64,000 bases of DNA from positions 558,001 to 622,000 of the forward strand of contig NZ_MRDM01000014.1 of NCBI RefSeq assembly GCF_002008165.1, read 5' to 3'. The notes under the pieces were generated by a model. It was given only the letters and a program-made list of their open reading frames with translations, did no database searches and was not told where the DNA came from. This DNA comes from Rhizobium laguerreae (GTDB taxonomy: Bacteria; Pseudomonadota; Alphaproteobacteria; Rhizobiales; Rhizobiaceae). The position numbers and the translations under genes are program-made. Below are positions 43,465-51,931 of this stretch, in pieces (the first letter of the stretch is position 1; every line of letters begins with the position of its first letter).

Positions 43465-44538
43465 TCAGGACGAAGCCGAAGAGACGCCGGATCCGCCCTT
43501 CCTCTCACGCCAGGCAAGCGGCGTCATATCCGTGACCCGGCGGAATTCACGGTTGAAGTTGGACTTGGTCTGGAAGCCGACCTCGAACATCACCTCGGTC
43601 ACCGATTTCTGGCTCGCGGCAAGCAGCCGGCAGGCCTCGCCGATCCTGTAGTCATTGACATATTGCGAGACGTTCTTGTCCATCGCCCGGTTGATCGCCG
43701 CCGAGATCTGGCGGGCGGGAATGCCGGCCTTGCGGGCCAGCCGGTCGAGATTGAGATTGGCATCGCGATAGAGTTTTTTTGCCTCCATCAGCGCATCGAC
43801 CGTGGCGATCGTCTCCTTGTCTTCGGTCGTTTCGGACTTCAGCACCGCCTCCACCGTCTCGGCCGGCGCCCGGCTTCGGCTGGCGGCGGCTGCCGCAATG
43901 CCGAGGATGACGAGAACCGCGAGATTGCTGACGCTGATCAGCGTCAGCGCATGCTCGCCATGCGCCCATGTGAAATCGAGAAAGACGAAGATATCGACTG
44001 AGGCCGACAGGCACAGCGCCACCGCCGCGAAGATGATGGCCCGATAGGCCGGCACCGCTCCCTCGAAGGGCGCAAGCCGAAGCGCATCCGCGCCCGGCCG
44101 CATCAGAAGCAGGATCGCCAGGGCATAGCCGACGAAAACAAGCACCAGCGCGACATCGATCGCATCCCGCCGGAGCGCCATCAAAAGCAGGATGACCGCG
44201 GCGGGCACCGCATGCAGTGCAATGCGCGTCGGCAGCGGCCGCCGGCTCGTCCTCACCAGCCTGGAAACCCCGGCATAGGCAAGTGGCGGCACCATCGCCG
44301 CGGTGACAGGCGCGATCACGCCCACCGCCTGCACCCCATAGCCCCAGCGCAGGCCGGAGAGGACGGATTGCAGCACGGCGAGCAGGATCAGTGCCAGAAA
44401 CGGCAGGTTGGGCTGCGCCTCCTCGTCGCGCCTGAGGACGGCAACGAAGAGGATGAGCAGCAGCAGGGCAACGACGAAAGGAAGCGGAATGAACAGCATG
44501 GCCTGATAGGATCGAAGTGGCGAATGGATGGCCATCAT
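43465..44538 (-). CDS. Membrane-bound AraC-family regulator (7TM sensor-HTH)
   Basis: 357 residues. Seven hydrophobic helices (about 15-225) precede a linker and an AraC HTH (LARKAGIPARQISAAINRAM, then ACRLLAASQKSVTEVMFEVG and FNREFRRVTDMTPLAWRERK). It lies upstream of the ABC operon on the same strand and may sense an envelope signal and control the pump. A start at the second Met is equally likely. Direct evidence for the target is lacking. Confidence 0.85.
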   Translation of the reverse strand: MMAIHSPLRSYQAMLFIPLPFVVALLLLILFVAVLRRDEEAQPNLPFLALILLAVLQSVLSGLRWGYGVQAVGVIAPVTAAMVPPLAYAGVSRLVRTSRRPLPTRIALHAVPAAVILLLMALRRDAIDVALVLVFVGYALAILLLMRPGADALRLAPFEGAVPAYRAIIFAAVALCLSASVDIFVFLDFTWAHGEHALTLISVSNLAVLVILGIAAAAASRSRAPAETVEAVLKSETTEDKETIATVDALMEAKKLYRDANLNLDRLARKAGIPARQISAAINRAMDKNVSQYVNDYRIGEACRLLAASQKSVTEVMFEVGFQTKSNFNREFRRVTDMTPLAWRERKGGSGVSSASS

Positions 44539-44642
44539 TGCCGAGATCCTCAGCCGGCGCGACCTCCATCATGTTTTAGGACGCGTTAGGCTGGGATTTT
44601 TTTGTGAGCGGCATGCCATGAAGTTGCTCTACTGCGAGCTGC

Positions 44643-45623
44643 CTAGCCGAGTGCGCTTTGTGCTGCGCAGATCCGATCGACCAAAGCATCGAGATCGCCC
44701 CTTGGCGGACGGTTCTTGGCCAGGCGCTGCTTGAGATGCATGATCGGCTCCGCCAGAATTTCATCAAGGCTCTCGGCGCAGGTGAAGTCGCCCGCCACGC
44801 TTTTGACCTTTGAATTGTCAAAGATCGCCGACCATGCCTTGTCGCCCCGCAGCGGCCCAATCCACTCCGGATTGTACCGGACCAGGGTGTCCGTCGGCAC
44901 GTGCACGATCCTGGCCTCGACATCAAGCAATCTGGCGATCGTCTTTTGAATATCGTTCCAGATGTGGGCGCGGTCCGAGGTGATGTGGAAGATCTCGTTC
45001 AACGCCGCCGGCTTGCCGAAAAGCCCGACAAAGGGCACCGCGAAATCAACCGAGCGGGTCAGTGTCCAGGGCGTGTGGCCATCGCCGGCTACGATGGTGG
45101 GCTCGCCGTCCAGCATGCGTCTCGCCATGACATCGCTGTCGCCCATCATGATCGGCAGGCCGGTGCGAACAGTGTGACTGGGGCGGACGATGGTCCAGGC
45201 GAGATTCTCGGAATTCGTGAGCAGCGTCTCGCAGGCAATCTTGTCCTGACTATAGCGCCAGTAGGGGTTGATCGCCGGTGTCTGCTCGGTAATCACATAA
45301 TGGCGCGGCGGCTTTTCATAGACCGAAGCCGAAGAGATGAAGATGTACTGGCCGCAGTGCCCGGCAAACACATCGATGTCACGCGCGACTTGATCGGGCG
45401 TAAAGGCAATGAACTGGCACACGACGTCATAATTGGCCTTGGCCAAGTCCGCATAGGCGGGCGCCGCGAGATCGCCGACGATCGAGGTAACCCCCGCAGG
45501 CAATGGCTCGCCTCTCAAACTGCGGTTATAGACGCTGACATCGTGGCCCTGAACCACGGCGCGCTCGACGCATGGATATGAAATCTGGCCGGTACCGCCA
45601 ACGAAAAGGATTTTCAAAGCCAT
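44643..45623 (-). CDS. NAD-dependent epimerase/dehydratase family (extended SDR)
   Basis: 326 residues. The glycine-rich FVGGTGQISYPCVERAV replaces the usual GxxGxxG, the active site YxxxK is likely YSQDK (WRYSQDKIACETLL), and the FISSASVYEKP motif is present. Function is not assigned; related proteins act on sugar nucleotides or reduce small carbonyls. A flanking 5' region (45624-45889) shows no convincing gene; one 63-codon frame there lacks support. Confidence 0.84.
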   Translation of the reverse strand: MALKILFVGGTGQISYPCVERAVVQGHDVSVYNRSLRGEPLPAGVTSIVGDLAAPAYADLAKANYDVVCQFIAFTPDQVARDIDVFAGHCGQYIFISSASVYEKPPRHYVITEQTPAINPYWRYSQDKIACETLLTNSENLAWTIVRPSHTVRTGLPIMMGDSDVMARRMLDGEPTIVAGDGHTPWTLTRSVDFAVPFVGLFGKPAALNEIFHITSDRAHIWNDIQKTIARLLDVEARIVHVPTDTLVRYNPEWIGPLRGDKAWSAIFDNSKVKSVAGDFTCAESLDEILAEPIMHLKQRLAKNRPPRGDLDALVDRICAAQSALG

Positions 45624-45889
45624 GTGAAGGACCTCGGTGTCGGATGTAGCGGGGATATGCGGTCAGTCTTCATAGCGCGAAAGAAATCGGTCGTCTCCTG
45701 CAAAAACACGTGCACCGGCTCACGTCGTTTGGATCGACCTGTCGCGTAAACCAGCGTGGTGGCAGTCCGCATAAACCGATCGGACGACGTGAGGTTCGGC
45801 CGCAACCAGCCATTGCCGATACCGCAAAGATCTCTATCTCAAGCCAATAATGCCCTTCTGTTTGAGATCAGCACAAGACGGAGGCTTTC

Positions 45890-46066
45890 TTGAAAGATTA
45901 TCTTCCCTATGCAGCCGGGGTGCTGGCAGGATTATTGGTCGCCTTCCTCATGTCTGGCCTGTTGGCGCTGACGGAGACACCGCAGCTCTTACTTTTCGCA
46001 TTGCTGCCGGCCGTCGGTGGCGCGCTCGTCGAACGCGTTTGCCGTCGCCGGCCCAACAATTCTTGA
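45890..46066 (+). CDS. Small membrane protein, 58 residues
   Basis: TTG start with GGAGG five bases upstream. The protein MKDYLPYAAGVLAGLLVAFL continues with LALTETPQLLLFALLPAVGG, so two membrane helices are predicted, and it ends in the basic RVCRRRPNNS. It stops nine bases before the VOC gene, suggesting a two-gene operon. The family is unknown, and it is too short for most gene finders. Confidence 0.55.
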   Translation: MKDYLPYAAGVLAGLLVAFLMSGLLALTETPQLLLFALLPAVGGALVERVCRRRPNNS

Positions 46067-46074
46067 AGGATTCC

Positions 46075-46449
46075 ATGGCAAGGCTGAAAGAAATCGTCAT
46101 CGATTGCGACATTCCCTCGCGTGTCGCCCGGTTCTGGGCGGAGGCGCTCGATGGCTACGACGTGATGCCATATGACGACGACGAACTGGACCGCCTTGCC
46201 GCTCTCGGATTGACACCCGAGACTGACCCGACCGTGATGGTCGAAGGTCCCGGAACCCGCCTTTGCTTCCAACTTCGCCAGGGGGAACGTCCCGCCCGCA
46301 ACCGACTGCATCTCGATATTGCCACCCCCGATCGGGCCAGGGAGGTAGAACGGCTTTTATCCCTCGGAGCGAGCTTCGTCCGGGAAGCGGATGGCTACAC
46401 GGTCTTGAATGATCCCGAAGGCAACAATTTCTGCGTGGTGTCGGAATAG
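46075..46449 (+). CDS. VOC-family protein (Glyoxalase_6 type)
   Basis: 124 residues, ribosome site GAAGGA. IVIDCDIPSRVARFWAEALD and the ending LNDPEGNNFCVV match the Glyoxalase_6 subgroup. It may be co-transcribed with the small membrane gene before it. Ligand unknown. Confidence 0.86.
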   Translation: MARLKEIVIDCDIPSRVARFWAEALDGYDVMPYDDDELDRLAALGLTPETDPTVMVEGPGTRLCFQLRQGERPARNRLHLDIATPDRAREVERLLSLGASFVREADGYTVLNDPEGNNFCVVSE

Positions 46450-46544
46450 TCCGCTCCGCGCCGAAGCCGCGCTGCAGGATGAACGGCATCTATCTCCGGA
46501 CGGCTATACCGGAGCCAAACCGGATCTCCCGCGGAATGTCTGGA

Positions 46545-47126
46545 TCAGACGTGATTCAGAAATTCGAGCACGCGGAGGGTGAGCAGCGCGGTCGCATCCG
46601 CGTCATAGGACGGCAGCGAGCTGTCGGCGAAGTAGTGCTGATCGCCTGGGTACAGGAAAAGCTCCGCGTCCTCGACCTTCTCCACGATCTCTCGGGCGGC
46701 GTCGATGTCGCCCTCGCCAACAAAAATCGGATCGTTGTCCATGCCGTGGATCTGGACCGCGACGCCGTCCGACCAGGGTCCGAAGGCCCACTCGCCGCTG
46801 ATCGGCAGGCAGGAGTAGAAGAGCAGAGCCCCGCTGGCGCCGGGCCGCGTCTGCGCCAGCTTCTGCGCCGGCAGCACCCCGAAGGAGAACCCGGCATAGA
46901 CGAGCCCGGCAGGCAATTCGTCGGCGAGGCGCACGCCGCGCTCCCGCATGGCGTCGAATCCGATTTCGCCGATATAGGCGATCCCCGCTTCGATGCTTGG
47001 GAATGTGCGCCCGTCAAACAGATCAGGCGTGTGCACGATGTGACCGGCTGCCCTGATATCGTCGGCAAACGAGCGCACACCCGGCGTCAGCCCCTGTGCG
47101 TGATGGAACAAAAGGATCTCAGCCAT
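46545..47126 (-). CDS. Dienelactone-hydrolase-family protein
   Basis: 193 residues. Nucleophile elbow GFSFG with Ser81 replaces the usual Cys of true dienelactone hydrolases. An acidic residue lies in GMDNDPIF and the catalytic His in GDQHYFAD. It is an alpha/beta hydrolase with unknown ester substrate. Its first codons are repeated in degenerate form beyond the isochorismatase-like gene. Confidence 0.84.
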   Translation of the reverse strand: MAEILLFHHAQGLTPGVRSFADDIRAAGHIVHTPDLFDGRTFPSIEAGIAYIGEIGFDAMRERGVRLADELPAGLVYAGFSFGVLPAQKLAQTRPGASGALLFYSCLPISGEWAFGPWSDGVAVQIHGMDNDPIFVGEGDIDAAREIVEKVEDAELFLYPGDQHYFADSSLPSYDADATALLTLRVLEFLNHV

Positions 47127-47214
47127 AAGAAGCCTCCGGGCGGGACGGTCGGGCGCATCGCCACTCTACAGCGTCGCCGCTTCGCCGGAAAGACGTCAGT
47201 CGCGGACCAAGCCG
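47086..47214. repeat. Direct repeat, copy 1 (DLH 5' end and upstream)
   Basis: About 129 bases covering the first codons of the hydrolase and its upstream region, repeated with about 70% identity by eye at 47998-48129. Shared landmarks are GTCAGCCCCTGT, the complement of the hydrolase start, GAAGCCTCCGGG, CTCTACAGCG and AAGACGTCAG. Confidence 0.65.
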
Positions 47215-47308
47215 CCGACAATGTCCGCCTCGCCCCGGAAACGGTCACCTTCTGCTTGCCGGACGCAATTCATCTCCTCTACATAAGCAGGAAAAGAGGA
47301 GGCCGAGC

Positions 47309-47944
47309 ATGCATTCCATCAAACACCCCGGCAAGACGATCGGCGATTTCTGCCGGCCGGATCAAATGGCTCTCGTCGTCTATGACATGCAGGTCGGCAT
47401 CATGCGGCAAATGCCTGACGGCGCCGGCATCACCGCCCGTGTCCTGTCGGTTCTGACCGCCGCGCGGGCATCGAACTTTCCCGTCATCTTCATGCGGCAC
47501 ATGTCGATGCCGCTCGCTCTGATGGGCGCCTTCCAGCGCCGTCAGGCCATGGCCTGGCAAAGGATCGACGATCCGGCCGCCATCAAGCCCTGGTTTCTCA
47601 GAGGAAGCGAAGGTTTCGAGATCGTGCCCGAACTTCAGCCGCGCTACGACGAGGCGGTGATCGACAAGATCACCTTTTCGGCTTTCGAAGGCACGCCTTT
47701 GTCGATCATTCTGCGCGATCTGGGTCTGACCAGCTTCGCCATTTGCGGCGTTGCCACCGAAATCGGCATCGAGCCGACGGTTCGCCACGGTGCCGACGTC
47801 GGGCTTGTGCCGCTCGTCATCAGCGACGCCTGCGGCGCCGGGGATGCCGAGGCCGCCGAGCGCTCATTCGCCAACATGGCCTTCATGGGAGATGCGCTGA
47901 TCTGCCAGTCGGCCGATTTCATCGCAGCAGCCCGGCAGAGCTGA
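47309..47944 (+). CDS. Isochorismatase-like (cysteine-hydrolase fold) protein
   Basis: 211 residues with an AGAGGAGG ribosome site. Asp26 (VYDMQ) and Lys120 (IDKITFSAF) of the triad are present. The position of the nucleophilic Cys in amidases (usually TxxCV) is Gly153 in GVATEIGIEPT, so it is not a cysteine amidase. Isochorismatases such as EntB and PhzD also have Gly there, so hydrolysis of a vinyl ether or another substrate is possible. Flanked by the direct-repeat copies. Confidence 0.85.
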   Translation: MHSIKHPGKTIGDFCRPDQMALVVYDMQVGIMRQMPDGAGITARVLSVLTAARASNFPVIFMRHMSMPLALMGAFQRRQAMAWQRIDDPAAIKPWFLRGSEGFEIVPELQPRYDEAVIDKITFSAFEGTPLSIILRDLGLTSFAICGVATEIGIEPTVRHGADVGLVPLVISDACGAGDAEAAERSFANMAFMGDALICQSADFIAAARQS

Positions 47945-47997
47945 CGCTCTCCCGACCTGCCGTGTGAGGCTTCGCGGCGACCGCGCGCGCCCCTTGG

Positions 47998-48129
47998 GTC
48001 AGCCCCTGTCGTGACGAAACAACAAGACCCCAGCCATAGGGAGCCTCCGGGGTGGGACAATAGGGCACACATTCTGCACCTCTACAGCGCCTCGCCTCGC
48101 CGGGAAGACGTCAGCCGCGCGCCAGGCCG
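47998..48129. repeat. Direct repeat, copy 2 (degenerate DLH start)
   Basis: The complement reads MAGVLLFRHDRG then a stop, a broken copy of the hydrolase start MAEILLFHHAQG. It is followed by the same upstream block as copy 1. A remnant of a tandem duplication that spanned the isochorismatase-like gene. Confidence 0.6.
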
Positions 48130-48142
48130 TCGAGCATTACAG

Positions 48143-50131
48143 CTATGTGTGGCAGCAGGAACCGTTTCCGGTGTCATCGGCCGAAGGTTGCAGCAGGCGA
48201 TTGTCGACACTCTGGCTGTTTCCCTCCGGCGGCAGGTCCATGGCAATGTTGGAAGCGAAGAAGCCGTTCGGTTTCAGCGTGAAACCGGCATATTCCACCG
48301 GCATGATCGGAAAATCCTCGGGCTTGCAGACATGGGTATGGCCGAAGGAATGCCACAACACGACATCGGCATTCTCGATTTCGCGGTTCTGCTTGACATA
48401 ACCCGGCAGGCCGTCGCCGCCGGCATGCACGTTCGGATAATCGCCGCTCGCATATTTTTCCCTGGCATCGAAGGCCGTGACCCAGATGTGTTTCTTGGCG
48501 AAGCCGCCGCGCTGGGCAACGGTCGAATCCGGCTGGGCAAGCATGACCGGCGACGGCATGACGACAATCTTGTAGCCCGGCGCATTGCCGATGCTGTTCT
48601 TTATGTTGGGGTTGGAGACTTTCCAGTAACGGCCGGTCTCGCCATTGGCGAGTGCCGGCGAATCGAGTTCGCGCTTCAGCACCCGGCTCCTGGTATCGAA
48701 GACATTGCCATAGGGATTGTCTTCGCCCCAGGGACGCGGCACGAACTCATGCTCGGTCACGGTATTGTCACCACCGTCGACATCCATGTGCAGGCGCGCA
48801 TTGAAGAAATGCTGGTGGGTCGGACCGCCGAGATTGTCATCGACCATGCCGCCCCATGGATAGGTTTCGCCGGTCGCGACCGCCGCCGTCTGGATGATGC
48901 CGGTGAGCTTGGCTTCGAGCTGGATCGTGCCGTCCTGGTAGAGATACCAGTAGAAGCCGTAATCGTAGTTGCCGACGGTTGCGAAGAAGGAGATGACGAG
49001 GCGGCGCGAACGGCGCACTTCGAAAATACCGTTGCGGAATTCGTAATGCTTCCAGAGGATGCCGTAATCCTCCTCATGCATGCAGATCGCGTTCTTCATG
49101 ATGAAGGGCTGGCCGAGATCATCCGCCGCCGGCACGTCGAAATAGTGAATATGGCCGAGGCAGTCGCAGCCGAGTTCGAGGCAATTGGCTAGGCGTCCGA
49201 GGCCATATTCGCCAGCATCGAAGGCGCTCTTCCAATAGTGGTTCGCGGTCGGATCGGCATAGGGCACGACCATTTCCGTGACACTGGCGCGAAAGACGAC
49301 GGGTCGCAGCCTGCCCTCATCCTTGATGCCGAGTTCATGCAGAACGAGGCCTTCGCGCGGCGTGAAACCGACACGGAAACTCCAGTTCTGCCATTCGACT
49401 TTCCAGCCATCGACCGTAAAGCTCGGCCCTTGCGGCTGAACGATATGCAGCGGCGTGAGATCGGGCCGCGGTTCCGGGAAGGTTTCGCGGCCATAATTGC
49501 GCTTCTTCCTCGGAACCGGAATGATCTTCTCGTCGTCGACGAGATCGACCACTCGGTTGGTGATCAGATCGACCACCGCCACCACGCCCTCGATCGGATG
49601 CGCGTAGCCGTTGTCTCGGACATCCTCGCGCCAATAGGACACGGCGCGGACGATGCGCTTTCCCTTCTCGAATTCGCGGCCAAAATAGCCCGAGGAAAAA
49701 GGATCGATCTGGATAAGCGGAATATCCTCGTCGGTAATGCCGCGCTTCTTGACGGCAGCGATCCAGCGCGGATCGGATTTGACGGTGCCTTCAACGGTTT
49801 CGAATTCGCACAGCATGATCGGCGGCTGACCGTAGGGCAGTTCATCGAGAGGCAGCCGGATATAGGACACCGTGCCGGCAGTCAGGTCTACGATGCCCTC
49901 GAAGGTTTCGCCATTGCTGATGTCGATTGCCAGGATGAAGGCAAGCCGCGGCAGCCTGTCGCCCAGGCGATAGGCGGCAAGATCCGCCTTGGTCGGCTCC
50001 TCCAGCCGGGTGATCGGAAAGCGGAAGGTGGCCGCGAGTGTCTGCCTATCCTTGAGTATGGCAACGGCGGAAGCGATCTCGTCGAGGCTCAAAGGATCGA
50101 GCGGATGGGTAACTGCGACAACGGCGTCCAT
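48143..50131 (-). CDS. tynA: Copper-containing primary-amine oxidase
   Basis: 662 residues. The cofactor tyrosine (to become topaquinone) is Tyr389 in TVGNYDYG. The catalytic base is Asp305 (AFDAGEYGLG). Copper ligands are His439 and His441 (PTHQHFFNA) and a third His near the C-terminus (WHSFGHTHVCKPEDF). It oxidises primary amines to aldehydes with H2O2 and ammonia. No signal peptide is seen, so it may be cytoplasmic and fed by the permease upstream. It is the last gene of the permease operon. Confidence 0.92.
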   Translation of the reverse strand: MDAVVAVTHPLDPLSLDEIASAVAILKDRQTLAATFRFPITRLEEPTKADLAAYRLGDRLPRLAFILAIDISNGETFEGIVDLTAGTVSYIRLPLDELPYGQPPIMLCEFETVEGTVKSDPRWIAAVKKRGITDEDIPLIQIDPFSSGYFGREFEKGKRIVRAVSYWREDVRDNGYAHPIEGVVAVVDLITNRVVDLVDDEKIIPVPRKKRNYGRETFPEPRPDLTPLHIVQPQGPSFTVDGWKVEWQNWSFRVGFTPREGLVLHELGIKDEGRLRPVVFRASVTEMVVPYADPTANHYWKSAFDAGEYGLGRLANCLELGCDCLGHIHYFDVPAADDLGQPFIMKNAICMHEEDYGILWKHYEFRNGIFEVRRSRRLVISFFATVGNYDYGFYWYLYQDGTIQLEAKLTGIIQTAAVATGETYPWGGMVDDNLGGPTHQHFFNARLHMDVDGGDNTVTEHEFVPRPWGEDNPYGNVFDTRSRVLKRELDSPALANGETGRYWKVSNPNIKNSIGNAPGYKIVVMPSPVMLAQPDSTVAQRGGFAKKHIWVTAFDAREKYASGDYPNVHAGGDGLPGYVKQNREIENADVVLWHSFGHTHVCKPEDFPIMPVEYAGFTLKPNGFFASNIAMDLPPEGNSQSVDNRLLQPSADDTGNGSCCHT

Positions 50132-50191
50132 TGGTATACCTCTTGTTTTTGGAAGAGACGACGCAACATGGCGCGTCGCTAGCTGCGGTGA

Positions 50192-50362
50192 TCAGGATCG
50201 ACCGGAGCAGATCTGTGGCTCGATCATCTGGTTTGCATGAATGCAGAACAGAGAGCAGAAGGCGTGTGCCTCGACGGCAACCAGCAATGTTGCGCCGGCA
50301 AGGATCGCGACTGCGAGAACCAGAAGGCGATCGACGGATGCAAATTCAGCAACCGCACTCAT
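50192..50362 (-). CDS. Small one-helix membrane protein in the amine-oxidase operon
   Basis: 56 residues. ATG overlaps the permease TGA (ATGA). The product has a hydrophobic helix (LLVLAVAILAGATLLVAVEA) and a Cys-rich tail (AFCSLFCIHANQMIEPQICS). The tight coupling and position between the permease and oxidase genes suggest an accessory role, for example permease stability or copper handling; this is inference. Too short for most annotations. Confidence 0.6.
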   Translation of the reverse strand: MSAVAEFASVDRLLVLAVAILAGATLLVAVEAHAFCSLFCIHANQMIEPQICSGRS

Positions 50363-51810
50363 TCGAAGACCTTTCCAAGCGAGGCGTAGAGAGCGGGCTT
50401 GGATCTCTTGACCCGGATCGCAAACAGCGCGCCCAAAATCCCCACCAGCACCATGGCATAGGGGAAAGCCTTGACGATCGGGCTTTCGCTGCCGGAAAGG
50501 AGTGAAAGATTGGAACTGACCAGCACCAACGAACCCATGAGACCGAGCAGCGCCAGCACTGGCGCGGTCATCGTGGTCCAGGCGCTGTAGCTGTTCGGCG
50601 TCTTGCGAAAGAACATGATGATCGCGACGGAGACAAGCACCTGCACCAGCAGAATACCGATACCTGCCAGCGCCGCCATCCACGAGAACACGACAGTATA
50701 GGGATCGGCACCGAAGATCACGAACAGGGCAAGGACAACGGCCGCGACCAGACTTTGCAGAAGACCTGCAGCGTAGGGTGAGCCATGTTTGGTATGAACC
50801 TTGCCAAGCACCTTGGCGGCCAGACCTTCACGGCCGAGAGCGAAGAAATAGCGGTTGAGCGTATTGTGGAAGGACAGGATGCAGGCAAACAGGCTGGTGA
50901 TCAGCAGCACGTTCATCACCTGGCTCGACCATGGGCCAAGCACGGAATTGGCGGCAGTGAAGTAGAAGCTGTCGAGGCTGGCAGCAGCAGCAGCCTGCAC
51001 CTTGCCCGGACCGTAGAATTGCACGATTGCCCAGGTGGAGAAGGCATAGAAGAGGGTGATGAGCAGCACCGCGACATAGGTGGCCCGGGGAATGGTCTTT
51101 TCCGGATCCTCGGCTTCCTCGCCGAAAATGGCCGTCGCTTCGAAGCCGATGAAGGAACCGATGACGAAGACCAGCGCCACACCAAGACCGGGCGCAAAGA
51201 CCGACGATGGCATGAAGGAGGAGAAGGTGATGCCTTCCGGTCCGCCGCCAGAAAAGACGATGGCAAGATCCAGAACCAGCAAAATGGCGATTTCGGCAAT
51301 CATGCAGACGCCGAGGATCGCGCCTGAGAAGGCGATGTTGCGCTGACCGCAGACCAGCACGACGACGAGTGCCGCGAAGGCGAAGGCCCACCAGGGCAGG
51401 ACCAGCCCGAGCGGCGCTATGGCATTGGCCATGAAGAAACCAAACAGGCCATAGATGGCGATCTGAACCGCGCTATAGGTGACCAGCGCCATGAAGGCAC
51501 CACCCACACCGGCCGGCTTGCCAATACCGTGGGTGATATAGGTGTAGAAGGCTCCTGCCCCGCCCACATGCCGGCTCATGGCGGTGAAGCCAACCGAGAA
51601 GAGCAGGTAGAGCAGGCCGGCAAGCACGAAAGCGCCGGGAACGCCTGCGCCGTTGCCAAAGGCAAAAGCGGCCGGCGAAGCGCCGACGACGGCTGTCAGC
51701 GGCGCGGCCGCGGCAACGACGAAGAACACGATGTGGGCGAGGCCGACCGAGTTCCTGGCCAGACGACGCTCCGGCGATAATGGTGCGGGCATGCTTGCTT
51801 CCAGTGTCAT
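50359..51810 (-). CDS. APC-family amino acid / amine permease
   Basis: 483 residues and about twelve membrane helices. RNSVGLAHIVFFVVAAAAPL and GFEATAIFGEEAEDPEKTIP are typical of APC transporters. GAGGGG lies upstream of the ATG at 51810; a longer frame back to 52065 runs into the divergent gene and is rejected. Probably imports the amine used by the oxidase at 48143. Divergent from an AraC-family regulator. Confidence 0.88.
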   Translation of the reverse strand: MTLEASMPAPLSPERRLARNSVGLAHIVFFVVAAAAPLTAVVGASPAAFAFGNGAGVPGAFVLAGLLYLLFSVGFTAMSRHVGGAGAFYTYITHGIGKPAGVGGAFMALVTYSAVQIAIYGLFGFFMANAIAPLGLVLPWWAFAFAALVVVLVCGQRNIAFSGAILGVCMIAEIAILLVLDLAIVFSGGGPEGITFSSFMPSSVFAPGLGVALVFVIGSFIGFEATAIFGEEAEDPEKTIPRATYVAVLLITLFYAFSTWAIVQFYGPGKVQAAAAASLDSFYFTAANSVLGPWSSQVMNVLLITSLFACILSFHNTLNRYFFALGREGLAAKVLGKVHTKHGSPYAAGLLQSLVAAVVLALFVIFGADPYTVVFSWMAALAGIGILLVQVLVSVAIIMFFRKTPNSYSAWTTMTAPVLALLGLMGSLVLVSSNLSLLSGSESPIVKAFPYAMVLVGILGALFAIRVKRSKPALYASLGKVFE

Positions 51811-51931
51811 GGAGAACCCCTCTTTGCTTGTTTGTTGGCAAGAAGGTAAGCGCGGCGATCTGGCCCCGAAATTGCAGTTTATGCCAATGAATCGATAATT
51901 CGCGCCACGAAGGTCACCGGAGACGCTGAAA

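Noticed and set aside
45614..45805. 63-codon minus-strand frame upstream of the SDR gene
   Set aside because: No ribosome site, no recognisable family and a random-looking composition.
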